Shown here: piece by piece, positions 53,850 to 63,888 of the stretch
Position numbering within the stretch: position 1 is the stretch's first letter
How the letters are laid out: each line of letters starts with the position of its first letter
Position numbers and translations under genes: made by a program
Source: Arcobacter suis CECT 7833
Lineage (GTDB): Bacteria > Campylobacterota > Campylobacteria > Campylobacterales > Arcobacteraceae
Length of the DNA stretch: 64,000 nt
Assembly (NCBI RefSeq): GCF_003544815.1
Contig: NZ_CP032100.1
Coordinates: forward strand, 806,001-870,000
Reading direction: 5' to 3'
Notes under the pieces: generated by a model
Seen by the model: the letters and a program-made list of their open reading frames with translations, nothing else
Database searches by the model: none
What the model was told of the DNA's origin: nothing

Positions 53850-56528
53850 TTATCCTTCTATATTCATTTTTGAGTCATTTGAGTTAATCGGGAGAGTAAT
53901 TGTCAATACAAATTCACCATAGTGCTTCACCGCATTGATACTCCCCTTATGTGCCTGTATAATCTCTTTGATAATTGAGAGTCCAAGACCTGAACCTTTG
54001 ATTTTAGCCGAGATTTCAGCCCGATAAAATTTATCAAATATATTAGATAATTCAGACCCATCAATATCGCTAGGATTAGAAACCGTAATTAAAAGATTAG
54101 CTCCTCGCTTTACAGCATTAACTTTAATTTCACCGGCTTTTGAGTATTTTAATGCATTATCAAAGAGATTGAGCATTACCTGCTCTAGCAATGAAAAGTC
54201 CCCTTTAATAGGTGGTGAATCGACATGAAATCTAAAAGTCATATCTTCCCGTGGATGCTGCTTTAATGCTTTTTGATAGGCAGTTCCCAAAATATCTTCT
54301 ACATCACACCAATCTTTTTTCAGATGAATCAATCCGTTTTCAAGTCGTGCAAAATCCAAAAGATTTTTAAGAATCCGCTCCATCTCTAAAGCACTATCTT
54401 CAATATTTTCCAATAACTGCATTTCGGATGCATCAGAGATAGTTACATCTGGGCTATTAATTGTACTAACTGATCCTAGAATTGCAGCTAAAGGGGTTTT
54501 AAGTTCATGATAGACCGAGTTAAACAATACCGATGTTAATTTTTCTGAGGCTTCCACCAATTTAATATGTTGATTTTGGCGAAAGAGACCAATACGCCAC
54601 AATGAAACTGCAAATGTATTCATAAAAGCAGATAGTAATTCATATGTCGGAGTGTCCAATACTGGCAACTCTATTGCAACCACGGCTAAGGTCTTATTAA
54701 AAGCTTTAGATGGGAAATAAGTCATTTCTATATTGGGCAGCGTATTGGTAAATTTTCCGGCACTTTCACCGTTACGATAGACCCATTGTGCACAGGCCTG
54801 GTCATTCGATGAGATACGAAAGAAATTGCACTCCTCATTGCTGAGAATCTCACTGTTCACAATCGCTGAAACAATTTTGAGTTTATCAGATTCATCAGGA
54901 ATTAACACTATTGTTTTCGAATTAAAAATAGCATGCAATTTTTCAACTGCGAATTTTGAAGCATCCTGCTCATTGTCAAAATCTCCTAATCTGGAGCTTA
55001 GCTCATAAAGCCGCCGAAATCTAGTTTCTTCGTTTTTTATTGCCTTATTCTTGGCTTTGATCACATCGGATAGCTTTCCTGACGTATATCCAACAATCAA
55101 AAAGATGATAAACGATAGTATATAACGAAGGTCATTCACGCTAAATCTATAATAGGGCTCAATAAATAAGAAATCAAATAATAATACTCCAACCAGTGCT
55201 GTAAAAAAAGAGTAAGCCACACCATAACGGACTGCAGAAAAAAGAGTTAAAAGGAGATATAGTAGTGTGATATTAACAATTCCAAGTAAATCTTTTCCAA
55301 TAAAAGAGATACCCGTTATGCCGACTAACATAACCAGTGAATTTAGATAATAGCGAAGATTATCGGATATCCCCTCTAAAGGCTTAATCTGTTCAAATAA
55401 AGAGGTGTTTTTTTTCTCAAATGGAACGACATCAATGATACATTTAGGCTTTCTATCCATTACACTTTTAGTCAGATTTGGAAACATTAACCCGAAAAAG
55501 CGACTTTTAGGACGAGTCATCACCAATTCAGTGATACCATACTCCTCGATTGACTCGATTACTGAATCAGTTTTATCTCCAGATACTTTAGAAACAATTG
55601 TAGCACCTAATCTTTCAGCAAGTTTGACATGTTTGCGTATCTTCTCACTTTTTTTGGAATTTCCTGGGGCATCAGAAGTGATTTGCAATGCGATTAATGG
55701 TGCTTTTAATGAATCACTGAGCCGTTTGGCATAACGTACCGCATCCATTGACTCTTCGTGATGATCAATACAAACCATAACCGTGTTGGTTTGAACCCGT
55801 CTGCCATCACGTTTGGCAACTGAATATTCGTTGATCTCATCGCTTACTTTAAGAGCAGCTTTACGTAATGTGAGCTCACGCAATTTATTAAGATTTTGTT
55901 CTGTGAAGAAATTATTGAGTGCAGACTCAACCCTATTTTGTGGGTAAATTTTGCCATTTTTTAGCCGCTCGATCAGCTCATCTGGCGGTGTATCGATGAG
56001 CCGAAAACTGTCCACTCTCTCCAAAATACTATCGGGAACTGTTTCAATTACGCGAACATTTGTGAGTGAATAAACGACATCATTAAGGCTCTCAATGTGT
56101 TGAATGTTCATCGTCGCAATAACATCAATGCCATGTGAGAGAATTTCAAGAACATCCTGATAGCGCTTTTCGTAGCTAGAACCTTGTGTATTGGAATGAG
56201 CAAGTTCGTCAATCAGTACCACTTCAGGGTCACGTTTGAGAATCGCATCGATATCGACTTCACTAAATTCCGCTCCACCGTAACGAATCTTTTTGCTAGG
56301 GATAACTTCCAAACCTTCGGCTAACGATTCAGTTTCCATACGTCCATGTGCTTCAAGATACCCAACGACCACATCAATACCACTTTCTTGGAGTTGACGC
56401 CCTTTTAAGAGCATGGCATAAGTTTTACCTACTCCAGCAGCAGCACCAAGATAAAGGATAAAATTTCCCTGTTCAGCTTTTTGTATCTCTTCTAGGAGAC
56501 TTTCAGCCTTAGATTTTAACTTTTCCAA
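53850..56528 (-). CDS. kdpD: KdpD potassium-sensing histidine kinase
   Basis: The 892-residue sensor has the cytoplasmic KdpD domain with Walker A GAAAGVGKTYAML, a universal-stress-like domain, four membrane helices (~395-490), a GAF-like region, the phospho-acceptor helix (SVYHELKTPLAAI) and ATPase motifs (GSGLGLSIIKE). Length is the full-size E. coli-like class. It overlaps kdpC by 20 bases, so translation is probably coupled. Confidence 0.95.
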   Translation of the reverse strand: MEKLKSKAESLLEEIQKAEQGNFILYLGAAAGVGKTYAMLLKGRQLQESGIDVVVGYLEAHGRMETESLAEGLEVIPSKKIRYGGAEFSEVDIDAILKRDPEVVLIDELAHSNTQGSSYEKRYQDVLEILSHGIDVIATMNIQHIESLNDVVYSLTNVRVIETVPDSILERVDSFRLIDTPPDELIERLKNGKIYPQNRVESALNNFFTEQNLNKLRELTLRKAALKVSDEINEYSVAKRDGRRVQTNTVMVCIDHHEESMDAVRYAKRLSDSLKAPLIALQITSDAPGNSKKSEKIRKHVKLAERLGATIVSKVSGDKTDSVIESIEEYGITELVMTRPKSRFFGLMFPNLTKSVMDRKPKCIIDVVPFEKKNTSLFEQIKPLEGISDNLRYYLNSLVMLVGITGISFIGKDLLGIVNITLLYLLLTLFSAVRYGVAYSFFTALVGVLLFDFLFIEPYYRFSVNDLRYILSFIIFLIVGYTSGKLSDVIKAKNKAIKNEETRFRRLYELSSRLGDFDNEQDASKFAVEKLHAIFNSKTIVLIPDESDKLKIVSAIVNSEILSNEECNFFRISSNDQACAQWVYRNGESAGKFTNTLPNIEMTYFPSKAFNKTLAVVAIELPVLDTPTYELLSAFMNTFAVSLWRIGLFRQNQHIKLVEASEKLTSVLFNSVYHELKTPLAAILGSVSTINSPDVTISDASEMQLLENIEDSALEMERILKNLLDFARLENGLIHLKKDWCDVEDILGTAYQKALKQHPREDMTFRFHVDSPPIKGDFSLLEQVMLNLFDNALKYSKAGEIKVNAVKRGANLLITVSNPSDIDGSELSNIFDKFYRAEISAKIKGSGLGLSIIKEIIQAHKGSINAVKHYGEFVLTITLPINSNDSKMNIEG

Positions 56529-57099
56529 ATTCTCTGTCTAATGTTAAATTTAATGTTACGACATTTATTTTTTCTTCCCCTATGATACTCCAATAAACCT
56601 TTTGAGTATTTTTATGAATAACATCTATCACTTTAGATTCTTCAATTCCACGTGATAGGGCTACTCGTTTTGCCTGTATCATTGCATTCACCACAGTGAT
56701 GTGCGGATCAAGTCCACTTCCACTAGTCGTCACTGCATCCATTGGAACCTTTTGAGTTGCCTTCAATCCATTTTCCATTCGATATGCATTCACTCGCTCT
56801 TTCACCGCATCGTGGAGTTTTTGGCTAGTATATCCAAAATTTGATCCGCTCGACGATGTAGCATCATACCCATCCGTTCCTGCTGATGAAGGACGAGGAT
56901 GAAAATAATACTGCTGTGTAAAATTTTGGGCTATCAATGTCGAAGCTATAGGTGTTTTACCTTCATATACCAATGAGCCATTAGCTTCGGATGCAAATAC
57001 ACTTTCGCCAATTGTATTTATAAGCAATGGATAGGCAAGACCACATATTAGTGTTAATGTTCCAAATACTATAACCGATTTTTTAATTTCTTTTAACAT
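56509..57099 (-). CDS. kdpC: KdpC subunit of the potassium-transporting ATPase
   Basis: The 196-residue protein has one membrane helix (~8-28) and KdpC motifs: FHPRPSSAGTDGYDATSSSGSN and SGSGLDPHITV. The start is ATG 57099, with AAGGAG eight bases upstream; the frame is open ten codons further but has no signal there. KdpC couples KdpA and KdpB. Confidence 0.95.
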   Translation of the reverse strand: MLKEIKKSVIVFGTLTLICGLAYPLLINTIGESVFASEANGSLVYEGKTPIASTLIAQNFTQQYYFHPRPSSAGTDGYDATSSSGSNFGYTSQKLHDAVKERVNAYRMENGLKATQKVPMDAVTTSGSGLDPHITVVNAMIQAKRVALSRGIEESKVIDVIHKNTQKVYWSIIGEEKINVVTLNLTLDREFGKVKI

Positions 57100-57109
57100 C
57101 TTTTTCTCC

Positions 57110-59131
57110 TTAAACCAAACCGAGTGCACTAATGAGCATATCGATTAATTTGATACCTATAAATGGGGTAATAATTCCCCCTAATCCATAAATAGCGAGG
57201 TTACGTCGTAGTGCCGCCTCCTCACTTTGGGCTTTAAACGCTGCTCCTCGTAATGCAACAGGTATTAGTGCCACAATAATAAGAGCATTGAAAATTACCG
57301 CTGAGAGTATTGCACTTTTAGGGCTAGTCAAGTCCATGATATTAAGCACCGATAAGGATGGAAAAATAATCACAGCTAAAGCGGGAATGACAGCAAAATA
57401 TTTTGCCACATCATTTGCAATACTAAACGTTGTTAACGCTCCTCGCGTCGAAAGAAGCTGTTTTCCTACTTCAACAATTTCAAGCAGTTTTGTTGGGCTG
57501 CTATCGAGGTCAATCATGTTCGCAGCTTCTTTAGCTGACTGTGTCCCACTATTCATAGCAAGCCCAACATCAGCTTGTGCTAGTGCAGGAGCATCATTAG
57601 TGCCATCACCAGTCATTGCGACTAGATGCCCCTCTTTTTGGTACTGCTGAATCAAACGAATTTTGGTCTCAGGAGTCGCTTCTGCGACAAAATCATCCAC
57701 TCCAGCTTCTGCTGCGATAGCGGCAGCAGTAAGGGGATTATCCCCTGTAATCATAACCGTTTTAATTCCCATTAATCTTAATTGCGCAAACTTTGTTTTA
57801 ATCCCAGGTTTTACGATATCTTTTAACATCACTACACCCAAAATTTTTGCATTAACCGCAATAACAAGTGGTGTAGCACCCTCTTTAGCAATTTTTTCGC
57901 AGATTCCTCTACACTCAACATCGAACATTCCACCATAGTTCTCGACAAATGTAGCAACTGAATCCATCGCCCCTTTTCGGATATGAACATCAGCAATGTT
58001 TACACCACTCAAACGAGTATCAGCACTAAAGGCGATTAATGTTTCATTCCCTTCGAGTAATAATGTTTTTGCATTCATAGCTTCCGCAAGAGCCACGATA
58101 CTACGTCCCTCAGGTGTTTCATCTGCTTTAGATGAAAGAACTGCATAGGAAAGTAGCTCTTCTTGACTCACATTGCCAACAGTAAAAAATTCACTTGCCA
58201 TACGGTTCCCGAATGTAATAGTTCCAGTTTTGTCAAGCAATAATACAGAAATATCTCCCGCCGTTTCAACCGCTTTACCACTAGTAGCAATAACGTTTTT
58301 TTGTAGTAGTCTATCCATACCAGCAATTCCGATAGCACTAAGTAATCCCCCAATGGTTGTCGGTATAAGACAAACAAATAGCGCTGCAAGTACGAGCAAT
58401 GAAAAGGAACCATTAAAATATCCAACCAAAGGCTGTAATGTCGCTACTGAAAGCAAAAATATTAAACTAAATCCGATAAGAATCAAACTTAATGCAATTT
58501 CATTTGGAGTTTTTTGACGTTTAGCACCCTCGACAAGTAAAATCATTTTATCAAGAAAACTCTCGCCCTTAGCTGCTGTTACACGAATTTTAATCCAATC
58601 TGATAGAACCGAAGTCCCACCTGTAACCGAACTACGGTCTCCTCCGCTCTCACGGATTACTGGTGCAGATTCTCCAGTAATTGCACTTTCGTTGACACTT
58701 GCAACCCCTTCAATTACTTCACCGTCAATAGGGATTAACTCACCAGCCATTACTATTACAATATCACCTTTAGTTAGTAATGATGCATCAATATATTCAG
58801 TTTTATCACCTACAAGACGATTGGCTTTCAAGTTGCTTTGAGTTTGACGTAAACTCGATGCCTGTGCTTTTCCTCTCCCCTCAGCCAACGCTTCGGCGAA
58901 ATTAGCGAACAAGACGGTAAACCAAAGCCAAAATAGGATCTGAAAGTTAAACCAAAAATCAGCAGAATCAAAATTTCCCGTGCAAAAAAGAACCGTACAA
59001 AATGCTGAGCACAATGTCACGGCAAAGATGACTGGATTTTTAATCTGATGTTTAGGATTGAGTCGTATAAACGACTCTTTAAATGCATTTTTTATTATTG
59101 CGTTATTATTAATTTGAACTGTTTCTTTCAT
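57110..59131 (-). CDS. kdpB: KdpB catalytic P-type ATPase subunit
   Basis: The 673-residue P-type ATPase has TGES (A domain), the phosphorylated Asp 300 in [17 protein letters not shown] (nucleotide domain), [14 protein letters not shown] and [17 protein letters not shown]. It hydrolyses ATP to drive potassium into KdpA. Normal length. Confidence 0.96.
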   Translation of the reverse strand: MKETVQINNNAIIKNAFKESFIRLNPKHQIKNPVIFAVTLCSAFCTVLFCTGNFDSADFWFNFQILFWLWFTVLFANFAEALAEGRGKAQASSLRQTQSNLKANRLVGDKTEYIDASLLTKGDIVIVMAGELIPIDGEVIEGVASVNESAITGESAPVIRESGGDRSSVTGGTSVLSDWIKIRVTAAKGESFLDKMILLVEGAKRQKTPNEIALSLILIGFSLIFLLSVATLQPLVGYFNGSFSLLVLAALFVCLIPTTIGGLLSAIGIAGMDRLLQKNVIATSGKAVETAGDISVLLLDKTGTITFGNRMASEFFTVGNVSQEELLSYAVLSSKADETPEGRSIVALAEAMNAKTLLLEGNETLIAFSADTRLSGVNIADVHIRKGAMDSVATFVENYGGMFDVECRGICEKIAKEGATPLVIAVNAKILGVVMLKDIVKPGIKTKFAQLRLMGIKTVMITGDNPLTAAAIAAEAGVDDFVAEATPETKIRLIQQYQKEGHLVAMTGDGTNDAPALAQADVGLAMNSGTQSAKEAANMIDLDSSPTKLLEIVEVGKQLLSTRGALTTFSIANDVAKYFAVIPALAVIIFPSLSVLNIMDLTSPKSAILSAVIFNALIIVALIPVALRGAAFKAQSEEAALRRNLAIYGLGGIITPFIGIKLIDMLISALGLV

Positions 59132-59140
59132 ATTTTTTCC

Positions 59141-60838
59141 TTAATATATCTTGCCAGATAGCATAAGTACATGCTCTGCAATCGCTGTAAACGTTAATGC
59201 TGGTAAAAATGTCAACGCTCCCAAAATTAGAATGGTAAACGCCAAAAAGATGGTAAACGTCGTATTATCACTTTTCACTGAACCAGAAGATAGAGCATAC
59301 GTTTTTTTGTTCGACATACTCACAGCAATTGCAATCATTGGAATGATTACCCCGAAACGACCAATAAACATCGCAATAGCCAACGTAATGTTATAGAACG
59401 GTGTATTCGCTGTAAGTCCAGCAAATGCACTTCCATTGTTTGCAGCTGCAGATGTGTAAGCATAGAGAATTTCTCCCAAACCATGCGGTCCAGCGTTGTT
59501 TAAGCCTGCTAGTCCATCGGCATAATTCGCCGCAATTGCCGAAAATCCCAAAATTGCCATCGATGGAAGCAATAAAGCGATGATAACAGCTTTAATCTCA
59601 TAAGCTTCAATCTTTTTACCCAAATACATAGGTGTTTTTCCAACCATTAGACCGATCATAAACATTGAAAGGAGTACATAAACTATCATTGCGTAAAATC
59701 CTGCACCGACCCCACCAAAGATAACCTCTCCAACCATCATCTGAAGCATCATTGTCCCACCAGCAAGAGGCGAATAACTGTCATGCATAGAGTTAACTGC
59801 ACCACATGATGCCGCTGTCGTAACCGTTGCAAATAGACTCGATGCACCTAAAGCAAACCGAACTTCTTTCCCTTCCATACTTGGTCCATTTTCAACACCC
59901 AAAGAGCTCAGCATCGCATTTCCCTGCGATTCAGCATAGTACGTACCACCCAGCGTTAGCGCAAACAACAGTGTCATCGCCCCAAAAATAGCAATCCCCT
60001 CTCGACGGTTACCTGCAAATTTACCATATGTAAACAACAATGCGACAGGAATTAAAAAGATTGAAAATATTTGTATAAAATTAGTCAATTCATTCGGATT
60101 CTCAAAAGGATGGGCACTGTTGACATTGAAAAATCCGCCACCGTTAGTCCCAAGCAGCTTAATTGCCTCTTGACTTGCAACAGGACCCATTGCCAAAGTT
60201 TGTTTTGCTCCTTCTATTGTAGTTACATCAATATACGGTGCTAAAGTCTGAATTACCCCTTGTGACACGAAAAAGACTGCACAAATCAGCGCAATTGGCA
60301 ATAACAAACGTAATGTTGTTTTAGTCATATCAACATAAAAATTGCCAATTCCTCTACCCGTTAAACCACGCATAAGAGCTACTGCCACTGCAGCACCAGT
60401 AGCTGCGGAAAGGAAGTTTTGAATACTTAACCCGACCATTTGTGAAAAGTAGCTCATCGTACTTTCACCACCATAACTTTGCCAGTTTGTATTAGTAACA
60501 AAACTAATGGCTGTATTGAGTGCTAAATGCCAACTTAAATTCGAGAAATTTTGTGGATTAAGCGGAAACACATTTTGAAAAAATAACATAAAAAATAAAG
60601 CAAAAATTCCAAGAATATTAAACACCATCAGTGAAACAGTGTACTCTTTGAAACTTTGTGATTTTTTAGAATCAATACCACTGATACGAAATAAAATATT
60701 TTCAATCGGAGATACAATTGGATCTAAAAATGTTTGTTTACCATCAAAAATCTTGTAAATATAATTACCAAGAAAAAAGCCAAAAATGACCACCAAGATT
60801 GCGAATAACGCAAATAATACCATGTCTAATTCTTCCAT
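59141..60838 (-). CDS. kdpA: KdpA potassium-translocating subunit
   Basis: The 565-residue polytopic protein has the four filter-like loops of the SKT superfamily (TNTNWQSYGGE, LGTNGGGFFNVNSAHPFENP, TVTTAASCGAVN, SAAANNGSAF). It is the right length. kdpF precedes it with the kdpF stop touching the kdpA start. Confidence 0.96.
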   Translation of the reverse strand: MEELDMVLFALFAILVVIFGFFLGNYIYKIFDGKQTFLDPIVSPIENILFRISGIDSKKSQSFKEYTVSLMVFNILGIFALFFMLFFQNVFPLNPQNFSNLSWHLALNTAISFVTNTNWQSYGGESTMSYFSQMVGLSIQNFLSAATGAAVAVALMRGLTGRGIGNFYVDMTKTTLRLLLPIALICAVFFVSQGVIQTLAPYIDVTTIEGAKQTLAMGPVASQEAIKLLGTNGGGFFNVNSAHPFENPNELTNFIQIFSIFLIPVALLFTYGKFAGNRREGIAIFGAMTLLFALTLGGTYYAESQGNAMLSSLGVENGPSMEGKEVRFALGASSLFATVTTAASCGAVNSMHDSYSPLAGGTMMLQMMVGEVIFGGVGAGFYAMIVYVLLSMFMIGLMVGKTPMYLGKKIEAYEIKAVIIALLLPSMAILGFSAIAANYADGLAGLNNAGPHGLGEILYAYTSAAANNGSAFAGLTANTPFYNITLAIAMFIGRFGVIIPMIAIAVSMSNKKTYALSSGSVKSDNTTFTIFLAFTILILGALTFLPALTFTAIAEHVLMLSGKIY

Positions 60839-60928
60839 TTATAGCTCCTCAATCTTTACAAGAGAGTAAATGAAGTAAATAAGCAACATTATTGCAAGCG
60901 TTGCGCCTGCGATTATTTCAAACATCAT
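60839..60928 (-). CDS. kdpF: KdpF small stabilising subunit (29 residues)
   Basis: The reverse strand at 60928 starts ATG ATG and encodes 29 residues with one hydrophobic helix (MMFEIIAGATLAIMLLIYF, then SLVKIEEL), the pattern of KdpF. GGAG is six bases before the first ATG. Its stop is directly before kdpA. It is too short for ordinary gene finding but clearly belongs to the operon. Confidence 0.85.
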   Translation of the reverse strand: MMFEIIAGATLAIMLLIYFIYSLVKIEEL

Positions 60929-60978
60929 GTTTGACTCCACATAAAATAGATTTCAAGTGGTATTGTACTCCGTAATAA

Positions 60979-61020
60979 GTCAAGAAAATCTCAAATAATT
61001 CGGCAATGATGTCAAGAAAA
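60979..61020. promoter_or_regulatory. Direct repeats upstream of kdpF (possible KdpE site)
   Basis: GTCAAGAAAA occurs at 60979-60988 and again at 61011-61020, 32 bases apart, in the promoter region of the kdp operon. The reverse-strand reading TTTTCTTGAC resembles a -35 context. Binding by KdpE is inference. Confidence 0.4.
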
Positions 61021-61770
61021 AATCAAGATTTAATATTATACTTCTTGAATAAACTGTAAATCCTTTATCCCAATTTATTATGGCACATGCTATTTAATAT
61101 AGTTTCAATAATAATCTTTTGATTTCATTAAAATTCTAAAGAAAGAAAAAGTATTTTTTCAAGTAAGGATTCAAAACCTATAGTTCTATTATTTTTATCA
61201 CTTGGGAAATGTCCAGTTACGGAACGATAGTTTTTTTGATTTATCTTTGTTCAAAAAGTTATTGCATCATCATACATAATTTATCCAAAGTTATTTTGAT
61301 AGGTTATAGTCTAAATTTTTTTAAATATTAAAATATTTCTTCGTACTATTACTTTTTAATGAATTAATATATTTTGAAACATAAGGTTATAATGGTATTA
61401 ATATAAAAATTAGACTTAATTAAAAAGTTTTTAGAATCATTTTTAATTTGATTAATAAATCAATATGTTGAATGATTATTAAGTTTTCAATTGATGTTGA
61501 TATATCTTTAATTCAAGATTATATTTATAAAAATGTAAAAAAAATTTAATTTTATTAACTATTATCATTTTTTAATGAATATGACATTTTATAACTGGTT
61601 TAATACTAGAAATATCATAATCAGCTCTTTTTTTTAAGCAACTCAGAAATAACATGAGAATCAGCCATAATTAAGTATCCTTTAAATTTGAGAAAATAGA
61701 AAGAATTTAGTAAATTTTAGAGATTTTTTCTTGTGCAAGTGCTACATAATATTGTATTTGTAACTCATCT
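61021..61770. other. Non-coding stretch with decayed fragments
   Basis: Apart from the TnsA-like fragment and a 15-codon remnant near 61628-61672 (reverse strand MADSHVISELL, good AAAGGA site, then stop), this AT-rich stretch has no gene. It forms the right border of the higher-GC kdp block. Confidence 0.45.
61128..61250 (-). pseudogene. Fragment resembling the N-terminus of TnsA endonuclease
   Basis: The reverse strand reads KNYRSVTGHFPSDKNNR then IGFESLLEKILFLSLEF and stops. Heteromeric-transposase TnsA proteins have this segment (RxVTGxFPSxK followed by xxFESLLExD) near the N-terminus. Only ~40 codons are left, bounded by stop codons, with no upstream start. It is a decayed piece of a Tn7-like element (inference). 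Confidence 0.5.
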
Positions 61771-61869
61771 TTATTCTTCATCTTTATTATAAGTTTTTAT
61801 TAATTTATAAATTAGAATTACAACTAAAATACCTATTATGCTCACCATTGTTATATTTCCATAAGACAT
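61771..61869 (-). CDS. 32-residue single-helix membrane peptide
   Basis: An ATG at 61869 with AAAGGA five bases upstream begins a 32-codon frame encoding a hydrophobic helix (VSIIGILVVILIYKLI) and a charged tail (KTYNKDEE). Size and pattern fit the small membrane peptides often missed in annotation. No family recognised. Confidence 0.45.
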   Translation of the reverse strand: MSYGNITMVSIIGILVVILIYKLIKTYNKDEE

Positions 61870-61997
61870 ATAAATCCTTTAATTTTATTATAGGTTTATT
61901 CTAAATCAAAATCTATCAATTATTTATCAATATATAAAGATAAAAATAAAGATTTTATAAAAACAGTTTTAATTTACTTTAATTAGAAAATAGTACA

Positions 61998-62223
61998 AAA
62001 TATGTTCTCAACTAGAGAGATTTATTATCTTCAAAATATAACACTTTATATGATAAACCCTTAATAAATTGGAAAGAAAATCAAACATTTTATTTTAATT
62101 TAAAAAAGAACTATACGCCAAAAATTGACGAAAAAAATAACTTGTTTTATGAATTAGAAAGCGAGAAAAAAAATGGAGAATTTTTATTAAATAGTGATAA
62201 AAAATATTCAGCAAAAAAATAGT
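61998..62223 (+). pseudogene. C-terminal fragment of an unknown gene
   Basis: A forward frame without a start, bounded by stop codons, reads YDKPLINWKENQTFYFNL then KKNYTPKIDEKNN and ELESEKKNGEF. The composition is protein-like and it ends with TAG at 62221-62223, exactly where the reverse-strand fragment loses protein-like character. Probably a remnant. Confidence 0.35.
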
Positions 62224-62349
62224 AAATTTATCATCAATTTGTTTTACTAAATTTATTAGAATATCTTTATCAATAGGATTTTGATGTTCTCTCCTTTGAA
62301 TTGCATGTTTTGAGATGATAAGCTTTGTTTGATTTAATAAATTGTTCAT
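62224..62349 (-). pseudogene. N-terminal fragment of an unknown gene
   Basis: The reverse strand from ATG 62349 encodes about 42 plausible residues (NQTKLIISKHAIQRREHQ, NPIDKDILINLVKQ) vaguely like DUF4258-type small proteins. The frame continues to 62095 but only through the complement of the neighbouring forward fragment, so the gene is likely truncated at ~62223. Confidence 0.35.
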
Positions 62350-62958
62350 GGTGTCTCTTTTTGGATTTTATAATGTAATTATATATAATATATAAAAATA
62401 CTTCTTTTTAATAACTTTTATCTTAAAATTCTTAAAACTTCAAATCAAATTAAAGATAAATAATGGATAATAAAAAAACTGCTCCAACTGAAAAAATAAA
62501 AAAGATTAAGTGGGGGAGAAAGATTTAAGTAAAGGCTTATATGTTCCAAACACTAATAGCCTCAAAAGAAAAGGCTTTTAGAGATATCATGTGCAATTGA
62601 CCGACTTAATTACAATGAAGGACCAAAAACAAAAGGAGACGGAATGTATTGGATCTACACAAATTATAATCCGTCAACAAGAAATAGGACACAAAAATGA
62701 TTGACAAATTGGTACAAAGATGAATTATAAAAACAAGCTCAACAACCTGTACCTGGAGTATGTTCAAAAACTTAAACTTTTTTGGAACAAGCTTACCTTT
62801 AATAAAAACTGCTCGTAAGAGATTTTAGAACAATTAAACTGAAGGGCAAGTGGCAAAAAGACTTGATAGTTTGGTCTTTAAATTTTACTTATTCGACACT
62901 TGAAAGCTCAAAAATCTCGTTCTTTATACTTGTCCTTCCTCTGTGTTTTGTTGTATAT
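62350..62958 (+). pseudogene. Decayed gene remnants, forward strand
   Basis: Between 62463 and 62700 several pieces read like protein in different forward frames: WGGRDLSKGLYVPNTNSLKR, VKAYMFQTLIASKEKAFRD and GPKTKGDGMYWIYTNYNPS, interrupted by stops and shifts. A third piece near 62735 reads QAQQPVPGV. They look like one eroded gene. The rest of the stretch holds nothing I can support. Confidence 0.4.
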
Positions 62959-63606
62959 TTATCTAGTGCCTATTACTTTTACTATAGGTTCAATTTCATT
63001 TTCTAACAATGTAATTCCAAATTCATGCTTGCTTAGTACTAATATTCTTTTAGTTCTTTGTTTTATTACATCACTATTTATCTTTTGAGGATTATTTTCA
63101 AATTCTTTTTTTGATAAATATGTAATAATACCTTCCTTTGATAAATTTGATATTAAATTTATATCAATTCGTTCTACAATAATTTTAAGTAATTTAATGA
63201 TATCTATTGTCTCTTCTTCTTTAAAAGATAATATATTTGTTGATGTAAAATCAAGACTATTAATTGTTCCTGACCAATAATTATTTAAAATATTACCTTG
63301 AGTCGTAATTAAACTTGAAAAGGAAGGTGAAATACTATCAGCAATATGAGTAAAATGATTTCTTCTTAGTCTAATATATTTTAAAGTGTCAATTATCTCT
63401 CTATTAATAATATTATAACTTGAGTTAGTTAAAGTTAATATATATTTTTCTTCTAATTCCTTACTGTTTGATAATTGGTATGTTAATGGATTAAAATCTT
63501 TTAATAATTGAATACCATCTTTTAGGTAATTACTTGTTACCTCATAGCTAGTTGATATATATGAACCAAAAGTAACTGTTTGATCTGTCAACCCTTGAAA
63601 TGACAA
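62959..63606 (-). CDS. Putative HEPN-domain protein
   Basis: The 215-residue protein begins at TTG 63606, eleven bases after the HTH gene. It is helical and contains RRNHFTH (Arg 82, Asn 83, His 87), the R-N-x3-H pattern of HEPN ribonuclease domains, within IRLRRNHFTHIAD. HEPN proteins serve as RNases in toxin and defence systems. The rest is unrecognised. Pairing with the HTH gene suggests a two-gene module; this is inference from one short motif. Confidence 0.5.
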   Translation of the reverse strand: MSFQGLTDQTVTFGSYISTSYEVTSNYLKDGIQLLKDFNPLTYQLSNSKELEEKYILTLTNSSYNIINREIIDTLKYIRLRRNHFTHIADSISPSFSSLITTQGNILNNYWSGTINSLDFTSTNILSFKEEETIDIIKLLKIIVERIDINLISNLSKEGIITYLSKKEFENNPQKINSDVIKQRTKRILVLSKHEFGITLLENEIEPIVKVIGTR

Positions 63607-63633
63607 AAAGTCATACCCTATGACAATTTGTCA
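63601..63633. promoter_or_regulatory. Imperfect palindrome over the HTH/HEPN gene junction
   Basis: TGACAAA-AA-GTCATA-CCC-TATGAC-AA-TTTGTCA: 15-base arms with two mismatches around CCC. It covers the stop of the HTH gene and the start of the HEPN-like gene and could be an operator or an RNA hairpin limiting translation. Confidence 0.5.
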
Positions 63634-63863
63634 CCCCTAGTAATTTGTACATTTTTGAGCATTTGATATTGGACAAATTCATCGAACCATTTTTGAGTTG
63701 TCCTTAAAAAATTAGTTTCAGCATTTATCGTTAAGAGTTCCTTTTCAAAAAGTTCATTAATTGCTCTTTGCACACTTCTTTTACTAATCCCGAAAATATC
63801 AGCAATCGATTGTCTTGAAGAGTAACACCAACCAGGAGCTATAGAACTTGGATTATTTGACAC
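63618..63863 (-). CDS. Helix-turn-helix protein, possibly 5'-frameshifted
   Basis: From GTG 63863 the 81-residue frame has an HTH (SSRQSIADIFGISKRSVQRAINELFEKELL style) and ends RTTQKWFDEFV and TRGDKLS. A much better start, ATG 63888 with AAAAGGA six bases upstream, reads MSSDKRKEGV and then hits a stop one base out of frame, so a one-base shift in the A/G-rich run at ~63865-63878 probably separates start and body. Similar proteins occur on plasmids and phages. Confidence 0.55.
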   Translation of the reverse strand: MSNNPSSIAPGWCYSSRQSIADIFGISKRSVQRAINELFEKELLTINAETNFLRTTQKWFDEFVQYQMLKNVQITRGDKLS

Positions 63864-63888
63864 CTTCTTTTCTTTTGTCAGAAGACAT

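Noticed and set aside
62900-63088. 62-codon forward frame at the end of the HEPN-like gene
   Set aside because: Mostly the antisense of the reverse-strand coding sequence, without a start signal.
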